From contig JBJKSB010000083.1 in the NCBI GenBank assembly GCA_046704385.1, positions 1 through 40,430 of the forward strand: a stretch of 40,430 nucleotides of DNA, in the 5' to 3' direction. Under the pieces are notes generated by a model. It ran no database searches, was not told where the DNA came from, and saw nothing but the letters and a program-made list of their open reading frames with translations. This stretch comes from GH45 sp046704385 (GTDB taxonomy: Bacteria > Bacteroidota > Bacteroidia > Bacteroidales > SZUA-534). The number at the start of each line of letters is the position of its first letter. Positions within the stretch are counted from its first letter, which is position 1. Positions 1 through 8,790 of this stretch are shown piece by piece. The position numbers and the translations under genes were made by a program.

Positions 1-842
1 CCCCTTACATAGAAATTTTTAGTTGGAGTAAATTCAACACCAAAAATCATATGGTTCAAAACATCCTGAATAGTGGTAGCCGGGTTTTTAAGTTTATGTA
101 CAACATCTACATTTCCCGGTTCGGGAAAATTTACCTGGGTATATGATAATTTTGGAGTTTCAATGTTATGAACTACAATGGAGAACCTAAAGGGAGCATG
201 TTCTAACTTTGTGGCAACACCTGCCTGAATTTCAAATGGAACCGGGTATTTTTCATCTAAATAACTGGTAATTTGAGCACCCATATTTTTAAATAGCAGA
301 GCGGCGGTAAATAAACCTGTTTTTGGAGTAAAGGTTGCGCCCACATCCATAACCAATCCAAAGGATTTATTATGATACAATTGTGAATAAACCGGTTTTA
401 TAGTGGAACCTATCGAAAAAATACTATCGAACGATTTAGCGTACGTAAGGTTAAGAGCTAATTCTGATGCACCAAAATTACCGTATTTATAACCATTTTC
501 GTCTGCTTCAATGAATGTACCGCCATCCAGGTATTGTATTCCTACCGCCAGTGTTCCAACATCTTTAAAATCTCTGGCGTATGATGTGTATCCAAAGTTA
601 ATATCTGAAATGTAGTTAATATATTCAAGGGCTAATTTGCCATCAGTTTTAGCTGAAAATAAGGCTGGATTTTCATTAGCCAGGGTAATATCTCCATCGT
701 TTATGGCTATGGCAGAACCACCTAAAGCAGCTGAACGGGGTGAAACCGGGATGGAGAGGAATTCATATACGTGATTGCCACCTATTTGTGCCATGCTTAA
801 AAGTGGTAAAAGGAAGCTGAGAATTAAAAGATTCGTTTTCAA
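1..842 (-). CDS. porQ: PorQ-like type IX secretion system protein (3' part missing)
   Basis: The gene runs off the left edge, so only about 280 N-terminal codons are visible. The start is a TTG at 842; it gives a clean signal peptide (MKTNLLILSFLLPLLSMA, then QIGGN), whereas the next in-frame ATG lies inside that peptide. The mature N-terminus (GGNHVYEFLSIPVSPRSAAL, GG, then a DGDI-type segment and NPALF) matches the conserved opening of PorQ, an outer-membrane beta-barrel protein of the Bacteroidota T9SS. In characterised systems PorQ works with PorU, PorV and PorZ at the cell surface. The rest is beta-barrel-like alternation with many aromatic residues. It lies 79 bp downstream of the sensor kinase on the same strand. 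A different PorV/PorQ-superfamily barrel is possible, but the opening motif favours PorQ. Confidence 0.75.
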   Translation of the reverse strand, partial: MKTNLLILSFLLPLLSMAQIGGNHVYEFLSIPVSPRSAALGGSAIAINDGDITLANENPALFSAKTDGKLALEYINYISDINFGYTSYARDFKDVGTLAVGIQYLDGGTFIEADENGYKYGNFGASELALNLTYAKSFDSIFSIGSTIKPVYSQLYHNKSFGLVMDVGATFTPKTGLFTAALLFKNMGAQITSYLDEKYPVPFEIQAGVATKLEHAPFRFSIVVHNIETPKLSYTQVNFPEPGNVDVVHKLKNPATTIQDVLNHMIFGVEFTPTKNFYVR

Positions 843-921
843 ATTTTTACAGGAATTAAATTAGACTCATTCAATAAACGGAAAGTAATAAAAATTAGTA
901 TATATCTAAATATTACAGTAA

Positions 922-3000
922 TTAAACCATGTATTTATATTCAGGAGGAATTGTAATTTCGACCAGACTGCCTTTCGGGTTGTCAAAAGTGCCACCATCT
1001 TTAACGTTTATTTCAATTTTCTTTGAATTAAACTGGTTAAAATAGGAAACAATACGCTTCATCATCATCATGTTTTTTGTATGTGATTTCTCTATATTTT
1101 CCATATCCCGATGCAAACCAGTATCCGATATCATAATATAAATTCCTCTGCCCTGGTAGGTATCGATGGTAATTTCGATTCGGCCTCCGCCTTCTTTAGG
1201 TAAAACACTTTTTTTAAGAGCACTTTCAATAAAACTGAACAAAATTAACTTAGGAACCTTTTGAGTTTTGTTGACTCCGGGGCCAATAACAAAATCATAA
1301 TCAAATTTTTCTTTAAACCTGAATTTTTCAAGTATCAGGTAGTTTTTTACGTAATCAACCTCCTCCTCAAGTGACCTTGAAAATTCATCGAGAGTGATTA
1401 TAGATTCACGAAGAAATTTGGAAAACAGCCCCAGGTTATAATAGGCTGTTTTACGTTCATCTTTATTGATTGAAAAACTAATAGAATTTAATGCATTGAA
1501 TAAAAAATGCGGATCGAGTTGGTTCCTGATTAAATCCATTTGCATCAGGTAAAATTTTTCGTTTTCTAATTTAATTCGTTCTACTGTACTGGTGTGGATT
1601 TTATCTAAAACCCATGTCAATAGCCACATTATTAATACCGATGTTGCTATAATAAGATATCGTAACCCGTAAAATCTGTTTTTTGAATAACTGATTAAAT
1701 AATGCTGGTTGTTATTTTGGATGGACAGCTGGTTATTAGCGTCCTTATTTTTCTTCACCGAAAAATAGACTTTTTGAATGTTTAAGCCCGGAATATCTAT
1801 CTCAACAGGATTGGTGAAATTCTTTCTGTAAATTTTCAATGCATTGTTTTGCACAACTAATAATTCTTCATCGTGGTCATCATCAATATCAAAATAGGTT
1901 ACCTGGTTCACCGATCCACCCAAATCAATACTTTGGATGGGTTTTAAAGCAGGAGTAAATTGTGAAACCCAACCTTCGCGATTAAACAGTATTATATTAT
2001 TCCAATTACTTCGGTTGGGATCAAAAACAAAATTTGAAGCTGGCAACTCGTTTTGCTGGATTATTTCACCATTTTTGTTCAATAACATTAAACGTGCCGA
2101 CTCTTCTTTCTTCAAAGGCCAGCTTAAAGCTCCTATATAATTATGATTTTCAGCGACTACCGGAAATGTTGAAGTGACCGACATTCTGCTTTCGAATAAA
2201 GTGGGTACCATAAAATAGGTTAAATCTGATTGTAGCACAATTGATGCAGAATATTGGGCTTGTTGGTGTGGCAGGGTCCAGGCCTGATTGGTACTATTCA
2301 GCGTAGCCAGAAATATTTCCGGAGTACCGTTTTCGTCAAAATCAAAAAGAATCGGGCTTCCAACCAGCTGTAGTCCTAATTCGGGTGATTTTAAAACAGA
2401 ATTATGAACGATATCGTAAGCAAAAACCCGTCGGGGAGTTTGCGTGAAACGACTGTTTACTGAAAAAATAACTTCGCCAATTCCATCTCCATTCAAATCG
2501 GCAATTCCTCCGGAATGTATTACCAGCTGGCTGAAATCAAAAGTGTTGTCAAATTTGTATACCGGAACTTTTTGTACTAAAAAGCGATTGCTTTCTCCGG
2601 GTTTTAATCCATACAGGCATAAATTGTTCTCAAAAAAAGAAAATACAAAAACCTCGTTGATGCTGTCGTTATTGTAATCGCCTGTGATGAATTCGAAGTT
2701 TTCTGCAACCTTTCCATCTAAATACCAAGCATTTTGAAATTCGCCATCTCCTGAATATTGATTGATAACCGGTTGACGATTATCTGACAGATGGTAATAA
2801 ATAAATTCTTCCGATTCTCCATCATTATCAACATCAACATACTGAATGCGTTGACCGTCTGCAAGAACCTGGGAAGTACTATCCGACAATTTGCCCACAT
2901 ATTTTTGCAGTGATTTGGGTTGTATGATTAATCCAATAGCCAGACCAATGATTAACGCTATTCCTCTAAACAACCATTTATTCGATATTGATAATTTCAA
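922..3000 (-). CDS. LytS/YehU-type sensor histidine kinase with periplasmic FG-GAP/VCBS-like repeats
   Basis: This 692-aa membrane kinase has a first membrane segment at about residues 10-27 and a periplasmic region of about 410 residues holding several Asp-rich calcium-loop repeats (DVDNDGESEEF, DLNGDGIGEV, DFDENGTPEIF, DIDDDHDEEL), as in FG-GAP/VCBS beta-propellers. A second membrane helix lies near 447-467, followed by a cytoplasmic His_kinase (PF06580-type) module. The phospho-acceptor box is intact: QLDPHFLFNALNSI with His498. The ATP-binding half is unusual. The N-box Asn is replaced by Ser593 (FIESALKKS instead of the usual VENAxKHG), DTG of the G1 box is kept, and the glycine-rich GxGL segment is replaced by a Met-rich run (NMMMMKR). 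Kinase activity may therefore be weak or absent. No LytTR-type response regulator is adjacent, so the partner must be elsewhere. Confidence 0.8.
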   Translation of the reverse strand: MKLSISNKWLFRGIALIIGLAIGLIIQPKSLQKYVGKLSDSTSQVLADGQRIQYVDVDNDGESEEFIYYHLSDNRQPVINQYSGDGEFQNAWYLDGKVAENFEFITGDYNNDSINEVFVFSFFENNLCLYGLKPGESNRFLVQKVPVYKFDNTFDFSQLVIHSGGIADLNGDGIGEVIFSVNSRFTQTPRRVFAYDIVHNSVLKSPELGLQLVGSPILFDFDENGTPEIFLATLNSTNQAWTLPHQQAQYSASIVLQSDLTYFMVPTLFESRMSVTSTFPVVAENHNYIGALSWPLKKEESARLMLLNKNGEIIQQNELPASNFVFDPNRSNWNNIILFNREGWVSQFTPALKPIQSIDLGGSVNQVTYFDIDDDHDEELLVVQNNALKIYRKNFTNPVEIDIPGLNIQKVYFSVKKNKDANNQLSIQNNNQHYLISYSKNRFYGLRYLIIATSVLIMWLLTWVLDKIHTSTVERIKLENEKFYLMQMDLIRNQLDPHFLFNALNSISFSINKDERKTAYYNLGLFSKFLRESIITLDEFSRSLEEEVDYVKNYLILEKFRFKEKFDYDFVIGPGVNKTQKVPKLILFSFIESALKKSVLPKEGGGRIEITIDTYQGRGIYIMISDTGLHRDMENIEKSHTKNMMMMKRIVSYFNQFNSKKIEINVKDGGTFDNPKGSLVEITIPPEYKYMV

Positions 3001-3201
3001 AATTTGAAAAATTAAAAAGTCAAACCTACATGATTTTTGCTAATTACGCAATATGAAAGGTGATGCAAAATTTTTCGAATTATCCCGATAGTACTTTAAA
3101 AATTGGAGTTACCTATGAAGAAAGTCAGCTAATGCTGTGTAGATATTTTAATTTAATTCAGGTTATTTAAAAGCACAGAATGATGGTTTTTTCAGAAAAA
3201 G

Positions 3202-3235
3202 TTTTGTCGATCTAAATTCCATATCCATACCTTTG
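3202..3235 (+). promoter_or_regulatory. Bacteroidota-type promoter for the CYTH gene
   Basis: TTTTG at 3202-3206, a 21-bp spacer and TACCTTTG at 3228-3235 match the TTTG / TAnnTTTG consensus used by the Bacteroidota primary sigma factor. Transcription would begin near 3241, about 30 bases before the TTG start. The rest of the 3001-3201 gap shows no gene. Confidence 0.6.
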
Positions 3236-3272
3236 CAGGTATTCGAATAATTTTTAAGAAAAAATCAAAATT

Positions 3273-3812
3273 TTGGGAAATTCATTATTTTTTAAAAAGA
3301 CTCTGGGTAATCTGTTTCGAAGGGAATCTGCCACGAATCTTGAAATTGAAAGAAAATTTCTGGTTAAAGGTGAATTTAAAGCATCTGCAGTTGGTAAATT
3401 CGATATAAAACAAGGATACATTTCAACCGACCCGGGTCGTTCGGTTCGTATACGAATTGCCGGTAAAAAAGGATTTATAACCATAAAAGGTTCGAGTGAT
3501 GAATCGGGTATGCAACGTCTCGAATGGGAAAAGGAAATTGATCTGGTTGAAGCGGAGGTTTTAATGGGATTATGTCTTAAACCTGTAATCGAAAAAGTAA
3601 GGTATATAGTTGAGCATGACAACCATATTATTGAAGTTGATGAATTTGGAGGTGAGAATGAAGGCCTGGTGATGGCTGAAATTGAATTATCAGCTAAAAA
3701 TGAGGATGTTGATCTGCCTGACTGGATAGGAACAGAGGTTACTAATGATGCCCGATATTATAATTCGTATATATCACAACATCCTTATAAAACATGGTCG
3801 TCACCGTATTGA
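3273..3812 (+). CDS. CYTH domain protein (triphosphate tunnel metalloenzyme family)
   Basis: This 179-aa protein carries the CYTH signature ExExK at Glu24-Ile-Glu26-Arg-Lys28 near its N-terminus. It is followed by the alternating charged beta strands typical of the triphosphate tunnel (IKQGYIS, VRIRI, GFITIKG, LEWEKEI, and a late EVDEF and MAEIEL). The family binds triphosphate-containing substrates with divalent metal; bacterial members are mostly inorganic triphosphatases, and some are thiamine triphosphatases or class IV adenylate cyclases. The substrate cannot be told from sequence alone. The start is TTG at 3273, the only normal start before the signature (an in-frame stop lies at 3255). 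This leaves about 20 extra N-terminal residues compared with most relatives. It is probably monocistronic, with its own promoter. Confidence 0.8.
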   Translation: MGNSLFFKKTLGNLFRRESATNLEIERKFLVKGEFKASAVGKFDIKQGYISTDPGRSVRIRIAGKKGFITIKGSSDESGMQRLEWEKEIDLVEAEVLMGLCLKPVIEKVRYIVEHDNHIIEVDEFGGENEGLVMAEIELSAKNEDVDLPDWIGTEVTNDARYYNSYISQHPYKTWSSPY

Positions 3813-3866
3813 TGAAAACAATTTTCTCTTATAATTCATTATCAATTAAGTAATAAAAATTATTCT

Positions 3867-3874
3867 TACTTTTG
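3867..3874 (+). promoter_or_regulatory. Putative -7 element for the M16 peptidase gene
   Basis: TACTTTTG matches TAnnTTTG and sits 26 bp before the ATG at 3900. No convincing TTTG partner is seen at the expected distance, so the call is moderate. Confidence 0.4.
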
Positions 3875-3899
3875 CCGACTTATTATTAAGGTTTGGATT

Positions 3900-5123
3900 A
3901 TGAAGGGTTATGATAGTTATACACTAAGCAACGGCATTAGGATTATTCATGCTCATTACGCAGGGAAGGTTGCTCATTTAGGGATCGTAATAAATACCGG
4001 TTCGCGCGATGAGGAAGATGACGAGCATGGTATAGCTCATTTTCTGGAACATGTAATTTTTAAAGGCACAAATAAACGAAAGGCTTATCATGTGATTAGC
4101 CGGCTCGAGGATGTTGGAGGTGAGATTGATGCCTATACTACTAAGGAAGAAACAGCCATTTATGCCGCTTTTCTCAAAGAGTATTACAGCCGCTCACTGG
4201 AGTTATTTGCTGATATCATTTTTAACTCCTCATTTCCTGAAAAGGAACTTGAAAAAGAGAAAGAGGTTATTCTTGATGAGATAAATTCCTACAAAGACAG
4301 TCCGGCTGAGTTGATTTTTGATGATTTTGAAGACCTGATTTTTAAAGGACATCCGATAGGGCGGAATATTTTAGGAGAACCCGAATCGCTAAAAAAATAC
4401 AAGCGAACCCATCTGATAAATTTTATTAAACGAAATTATAATACCGATCAAATGGTAATTTGTTCGGTGGGCGATATTAAATTTTCTGCCCTGGTTAAAT
4501 GGGCGCAAAAGTATTTTGAAGGTTTTGAAAAAAACGAACGGGTTGGCCGGAGGCTGGTTTTAAATGGCTATCAGCCTGTAAATCTCGATCTTAAAAAAGG
4601 AACCTATCAAACACATTGTATAATTGGGAACAGGGCTTATGCCATTACCGATAAAAAAAGGCTTCCACTTGAATTGCTCAATAATATTTTAGGCGGACCC
4701 GGCATGAATTCGCGACTGAACCTGGCTTTACGCGAAAAACATGGTTTTACGTATAATATCGAATCTTTTTATAATCCCTATACCGATACCGGCTTATTTG
4801 GGATTTATTTTGGGACCGAGCAGGAAAAAGTAGATCGTAGCCTGAAAATAATTCATCGTGAGATTAAGCAATTGCAAAACAAACCCTTGGGAGTACTGCA
4901 AATGGAAAGGGCCAAAAAGCAGCTTATCGGGCAAATGGCTATCAGTGCTGAAAATAAATCGAATTTAATGTTAAATATTGGTCGTAGTTATCTGATATTC
5001 AACAAAGTAGATTCATTGGAAAAAGTATACAAAAAAATTAATGCAGTTACTCCTCAACAATTAATGGACGTTGCCAACGAGGTTTTCAATTCAGAAAAGC
5101 TTTCAACCCTTGTTTATAAATAA
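3900..5123 (+). CDS. M16 family (pitrilysin-type) zinc metallopeptidase
   Basis: This 407-aa protein has the inverted zinc motif HFLEH at His47-Glu50-His51, with the third ligand Glu127 in a LDEINSYKDSP context 76 residues after His51, as expected for HxxEH-x(74-76)-E enzymes. The length and the second-half features (GGPGMNSRL, the LREKHGFTYNI region) fit the single-chain bacterial processing-peptidase-like group. No signal peptide is visible, so it is probably cytoplasmic. M16 enzymes degrade short peptides or remove presequences; the natural substrate here is unknown. The stop lies 28 bp from the convergent stop of the acyltransferase gene. Confidence 0.9.
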   Translation: MKGYDSYTLSNGIRIIHAHYAGKVAHLGIVINTGSRDEEDDEHGIAHFLEHVIFKGTNKRKAYHVISRLEDVGGEIDAYTTKEETAIYAAFLKEYYSRSLELFADIIFNSSFPEKELEKEKEVILDEINSYKDSPAELIFDDFEDLIFKGHPIGRNILGEPESLKKYKRTHLINFIKRNYNTDQMVICSVGDIKFSALVKWAQKYFEGFEKNERVGRRLVLNGYQPVNLDLKKGTYQTHCIIGNRAYAITDKKRLPLELLNNILGGPGMNSRLNLALREKHGFTYNIESFYNPYTDTGLFGIYFGTEQEKVDRSLKIIHREIKQLQNKPLGVLQMERAKKQLIGQMAISAENKSNLMLNIGRSYLIFNKVDSLEKVYKKINAVTPQQLMDVANEVFNSEKLSTLVYK

Positions 5124-5151
5124 CCTAATTGAAATCCCTAACGTCTGATTT

Positions 5152-5886
5152 TTACTCGTTTAAGTGGATCAATATTTGGTTTCTGGCCTGTTCGAGCAAT
5201 TCTTCGTCAGAAAAACTCTCCCTTTTTATTGGGCTTAAAGCAGTATAAGTAAGTTTAAGACCGATGTTTAAAGGGAAATTGCCCCATTTATGTAATTTAT
5301 AATTTTCGTGGATTACAAAAGGAACTATTAAAGCAGATGGTGAGGCTTTCAGCAAAGTTTTGAATCCGGCTGACTGAAAATTGCGCAGTTTTCCGGTTTT
5401 ACTTCGAGTACCTTCAGGGAAGATGCAAACCGACCAGTTTTTTTCTTCCATTTTTTTGCCAAGTTTCAATATTTCTTTAATGGATTGTGCTCCACTTTCA
5501 CGATCGATTAAAACTGAGCCACCCTTTCTTAAATTATAGGAAATGCTGGGTATATAGTGTCCTAATTCTTTTTTAGAGATAAATTTGGCGTGATGTTTTC
5601 TGAAACCCCAAACTACCGGTGAAATGTCGTACATGCTTTGGTGATTAGCAACAATTATTAAGGGTACATTTTTTGGTAATTTATTGAACCCGGTGAATTT
5701 TGGTCGGCATAATAGGGTATATAAATTATAAATTAAAATATGGTTGAGCGTATCCACCGTTTTTTTATGGGCTGAATAGCCTAAAATATTAAAGGCAAAA
5801 ACCTGTACAAAATGGAAAAGGCCTAAGAATAAGCCCATAAATAAATAATGAATAATGGTTAAAGGGTATGCTATTAATTTTCTCAT
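5152..5886 (-). CDS. plsC: 1-acyl-sn-glycerol-3-phosphate acyltransferase (PlsC family)
   Basis: This 244-aa membrane-associated acyltransferase has the HX4D catalytic motif at His82-Gln-Ser-Met-Tyr-Asp87 (NHQSMYD) and the FPEGTRSK motif that binds the glycerol-phosphate. An N-terminal hydrophobic stretch (about residues 5-35) would anchor it at the inner membrane. The family transfers an acyl chain from acyl-ACP or acyl-CoA to the sn-2 position of lysophosphatidic acid in phospholipid synthesis. Related lipid acyltransferases (ornithine lipid or lysophospholipid types) share these motifs, so the exact acceptor is inferred. It lies downstream of nrdJ on the same strand but is separated from it by an intrinsic terminator. 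Confidence 0.85.
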   Translation of the reverse strand: MRKLIAYPLTIIHYLFMGLFLGLFHFVQVFAFNILGYSAHKKTVDTLNHILIYNLYTLLCRPKFTGFNKLPKNVPLIIVANHQSMYDISPVVWGFRKHHAKFISKKELGHYIPSISYNLRKGGSVLIDRESGAQSIKEILKLGKKMEEKNWSVCIFPEGTRSKTGKLRNFQSAGFKTLLKASPSALIVPFVIHENYKLHKWGNFPLNIGLKLTYTALSPIKRESFSDEELLEQARNQILIHLNE

Positions 5887-5926
5887 CTTAAAAAATTTAA
5901 TATCAGTTCAATCCTGTGCAAATTAC

Positions 5927-5952
5927 AAAAAAAGGGGCCCTAGCAAAGCCCC
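5927..5952 (-). terminator. Intrinsic terminator after nrdJ
   Basis: Read on the minus strand, GGGGC (5952-5948) pairs with GCCCC (5938-5934) and is followed directly by seven Ts (5933-5927). It sits 39 bases after the nrdJ stop codon. Confidence 0.75.
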
Positions 5953-5990
5953 AATTTCTAAATATCCGAATTTGTGATATATATATTAAA

Positions 5991-8546
5991 TTATCCGCAT
6001 TTTGAATACCCGCAGTTTGAGCAGGTTAAACAGCCATCCTGGTAAACAATGGTATTTTCTCCCTCACATTCGGGACACACCGTTCCTTCTTTGGCTTTTG
6101 TTCCGTCTTCGATATATTTTTTGAGTGCACGGGCTACCCCGGTTTTCCAGGTATTAATAGTTTCTGAATCAAGCACTAACGAGTCAACTAAGGTAACTAC
6201 CTGTGGTATAGGCATTCCATAACGTAATACGCCTGAAATTAGTTTTGCATAGTTCCAGAATTCCGGGGCAAATTTATGTGAAAGCCCTTCTACAGTGGTT
6301 TTGTATCCGAATTTGTTTTCATACTGAAAATCGTAACGGGTATTTCCTTCTTCGTCTTTGTTCTTAATAATTCTTCCCTGTTCAATAGATTTAGGAATCG
6401 GAAGAACGTCATCTTCAGCCAAACCAGTAAATATTTCGTAAGGTTTGTCTTTCATCAATCCAACAAAGGCAATCCATTTTTCGTTGTTATTCTGGAATCG
6501 TAAAATATCAGCTTCCAGTATACGCGGCCTTTTTAAAGTAGCCAGTTGTGGAATTTCTTTTTTATTTGATACCAATACGCCTGATCGCGAACCATCACGA
6601 TAAACTGTTACACCTTTGCATCCGTGTTGCCATGCTTCTATGTAAAGTTCACCAACCAGTTCTTCTTTTACATCTTCGGGTAGATTAATAGTAACACTTA
6701 TGGAATGATCAACCCATTTTTGGATGGCACCTTGCATTTTAACCTTCTCGTGCCAATCCACGTCGTTCGATGTTGCTTTATAATATGGTGATTGTTTCAC
6801 AAGGTTTTCAATTTGTTCATCATTCAAGCTACGAACCTCGTTTGCATCATAACCATTTACTTTTAGCCATGTCAGGAAATGATGATGGAAAACGTTATAT
6901 TCTTCCCAGCTGTCACCAACTTCGTCAACAAAGTTTACACGTACATTTTTATCGTTAGGATTTACTTTGCGACGACGTTTGTAAACCGGAAGAAATACAG
7001 GTTCAATACCTGATGTTGTTTGGGTCATAAGGCTGGTAGTTCCGGTGGGCGCAATGGTTAACAAAGCAATGTTTCTGCGACCATATAACATAATATCGTT
7101 ATATAACACCGGATCAGCCTCTTTTATACGTAATAACATAGGATTATCTTTCTCACGATCGGCTTCAAAAATGGTAAATGCACCACGTTCTTTGGCCATT
7201 TCATTTGAAGAACGATACGCAGCCAGTGCCAGGTTTTTCTGAACATCAACTGCAACATTGGTAGCTTCAGGGGTGCCATAGCGCAGGCTCAAAGCAGCAA
7301 GCATGTCGCCTTCGCCAGTAATACCAACGCCTGTTCTGCGTCCTTCTTTAGCCTTTTGGCGGATGTTTTCCCAAAGTTTTATTTCAGTACGTTTTACTTC
7401 ATGCTCTTCAGGGTCAGCAATAACTTTATCCAAAATGGCATCAATCTTTTCTAATTCCAGATCGATTATGTCATCCATAAAACGCTGGGCAAAACCCACA
7501 TGCTCTTTAAATTTGGTGTAATTAAAGCTGGCTTTTTCTGTAAAAGGATTTTCAACGTAACTGTAAAGGTTGATGGCCAGCAAACGACAACTGTCATAAG
7601 GACAAAGTGGAATTTCTCCGCACGGATTGGTTGATACGGTTTTATAACCTAAATCAGCATAACAATCAGGTAAACTTTCGCGGGTAATGGTATCCCAGAA
7701 CAAAATACCCGGTTCGGCAGATTTCCATGCATTGTGTACAATTTTATTCCAAATTTGTTGCGAATCAACTTCTTTTACGAAGCTGGGTTTTTTTGAATCA
7801 ACAGGATACTGTTGGGTGTAGGGAGTATTATTGATTACTGATTGCATAAAATCGTCATCAATTTTAACCGATACGTTAGCGCCGGTTACTTTGCCCGATT
7901 CCATTTTTGCATCAATAAAAGCTTCTGCATCGGGATGTTTGCTTGAAACGGAAAGCATTAAGGCTCCGCGACGTCCATCCTGTGCTACCTCTCGCGTTGA
8001 ATTGGAGTAGCGTTCCATAAAAGGAACCAGACCTGTACTGGTTAAGGCTGAATTTTTTACGGGACTACCTTTAGGGCGTATATGCGATAAGTCGTGACCC
8101 ACACCTCCGCGTCGTTTCATTAACTGAACCTGTTCCTGATCGATCATCATGATTCCGCCGTAAGAATCAGCCGGATTTTGCCGACCAACCACAAAACAAT
8201 TTGATAATGAAGCAACCTGGAACTCATTACCAATTCCTGTCATTGGGCCTCCTTGTGGAATTATATATTTGAAATCTTTTAGCAATTCAAATACATGTTC
8301 TTCACTCATTGGGTTGGGATATTTTTTCTCGATCCGGTGGATTTCCCTGGCTAACCTCCTATGCATATCATCAGGAGTTAGTTCGTAAAGGTTTCCGTTT
8401 GAATCTTTTAGGGCATATTTGTTTACCCATACAGTGGCTGCCAGTTCGTCGCCCTTAAAATATTCCAATGATGCTTTTACGGCTTCATCATAGGAATAAA
8501 CTTTTAATTTTTCGTCAGCTTTAACAGTTTTTTCTTCAGTTAACAT
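5991..8546 (-). CDS. nrdJ: Adenosylcobalamin-dependent (class II) ribonucleotide reductase
   Basis: This 851-aa enzyme reduces ribonucleotides to deoxyribonucleotides using a B12-generated radical. Visible family landmarks are an N-terminal helical domain, the NPCGEIPLCPYDSCRL active-site segment carrying a catalytic Cys, the Glu-containing loop (TGEGDMLAAL), the TGTTSLMTQTTSGIEPVF barrel segment and a C-terminal Cys-rich tail (CPECEG, CSNCGYSKCG). The tail supplies a zinc-ribbon-like fold and the redox-active cysteines. No separate small radical subunit gene is nearby, as expected for class II. I looked for a cobalamin riboswitch in the 244-bp upstream gap and did not recognise one. An inverted repeat ATTCGT / ACGAAT lies at 8616-8646, of unknown role. 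Confidence 0.93.
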   Translation of the reverse strand: MLTEEKTVKADEKLKVYSYDEAVKASLEYFKGDELAATVWVNKYALKDSNGNLYELTPDDMHRRLAREIHRIEKKYPNPMSEEHVFELLKDFKYIIPQGGPMTGIGNEFQVASLSNCFVVGRQNPADSYGGIMMIDQEQVQLMKRRGGVGHDLSHIRPKGSPVKNSALTSTGLVPFMERYSNSTREVAQDGRRGALMLSVSSKHPDAEAFIDAKMESGKVTGANVSVKIDDDFMQSVINNTPYTQQYPVDSKKPSFVKEVDSQQIWNKIVHNAWKSAEPGILFWDTITRESLPDCYADLGYKTVSTNPCGEIPLCPYDSCRLLAINLYSYVENPFTEKASFNYTKFKEHVGFAQRFMDDIIDLELEKIDAILDKVIADPEEHEVKRTEIKLWENIRQKAKEGRRTGVGITGEGDMLAALSLRYGTPEATNVAVDVQKNLALAAYRSSNEMAKERGAFTIFEADREKDNPMLLRIKEADPVLYNDIMLYGRRNIALLTIAPTGTTSLMTQTTSGIEPVFLPVYKRRRKVNPNDKNVRVNFVDEVGDSWEEYNVFHHHFLTWLKVNGYDANEVRSLNDEQIENLVKQSPYYKATSNDVDWHEKVKMQGAIQKWVDHSISVTINLPEDVKEELVGELYIEAWQHGCKGVTVYRDGSRSGVLVSNKKEIPQLATLKRPRILEADILRFQNNNEKWIAFVGLMKDKPYEIFTGLAEDDVLPIPKSIEQGRIIKNKDEEGNTRYDFQYENKFGYKTTVEGLSHKFAPEFWNYAKLISGVLRYGMPIPQVVTLVDSLVLDSETINTWKTGVARALKKYIEDGTKAKEGTVCPECEGENTIVYQDGCLTCSNCGYSKCG

Positions 8547-8790
8547 TTTTGCATATTTTACCAGGTTTCTAAATCTTTTTTGCTCCTTGATTTTTCGAAT
8601 TTCTTAGGGTGACAAATTCGTAATGCGAAAATAACGTATAACGAATAATTTTTAAAAATCACTTATTAACAAAAACGAAGAATTAGAATGTAATATCTTG
8701 AATGTGAAAATGATATCCCGTTAATTTCTCAATTTTGTGACAATAAAAGATATTCATGTCTTATTTGTTAAGAAAGTGATTTATGGGATT

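Noticed and set aside
3254..3622. 122-codon minus-strand frame
   Set aside because: Antisense to the CYTH gene, which has clear family motifs and a promoter.
8547..8790. Possible cobalamin riboswitch upstream of the B12-dependent nrdJ
   Set aside because: I looked for the conserved B12-box and core helices and found none; only a short ATTCGT/ACGAAT inverted repeat is present.
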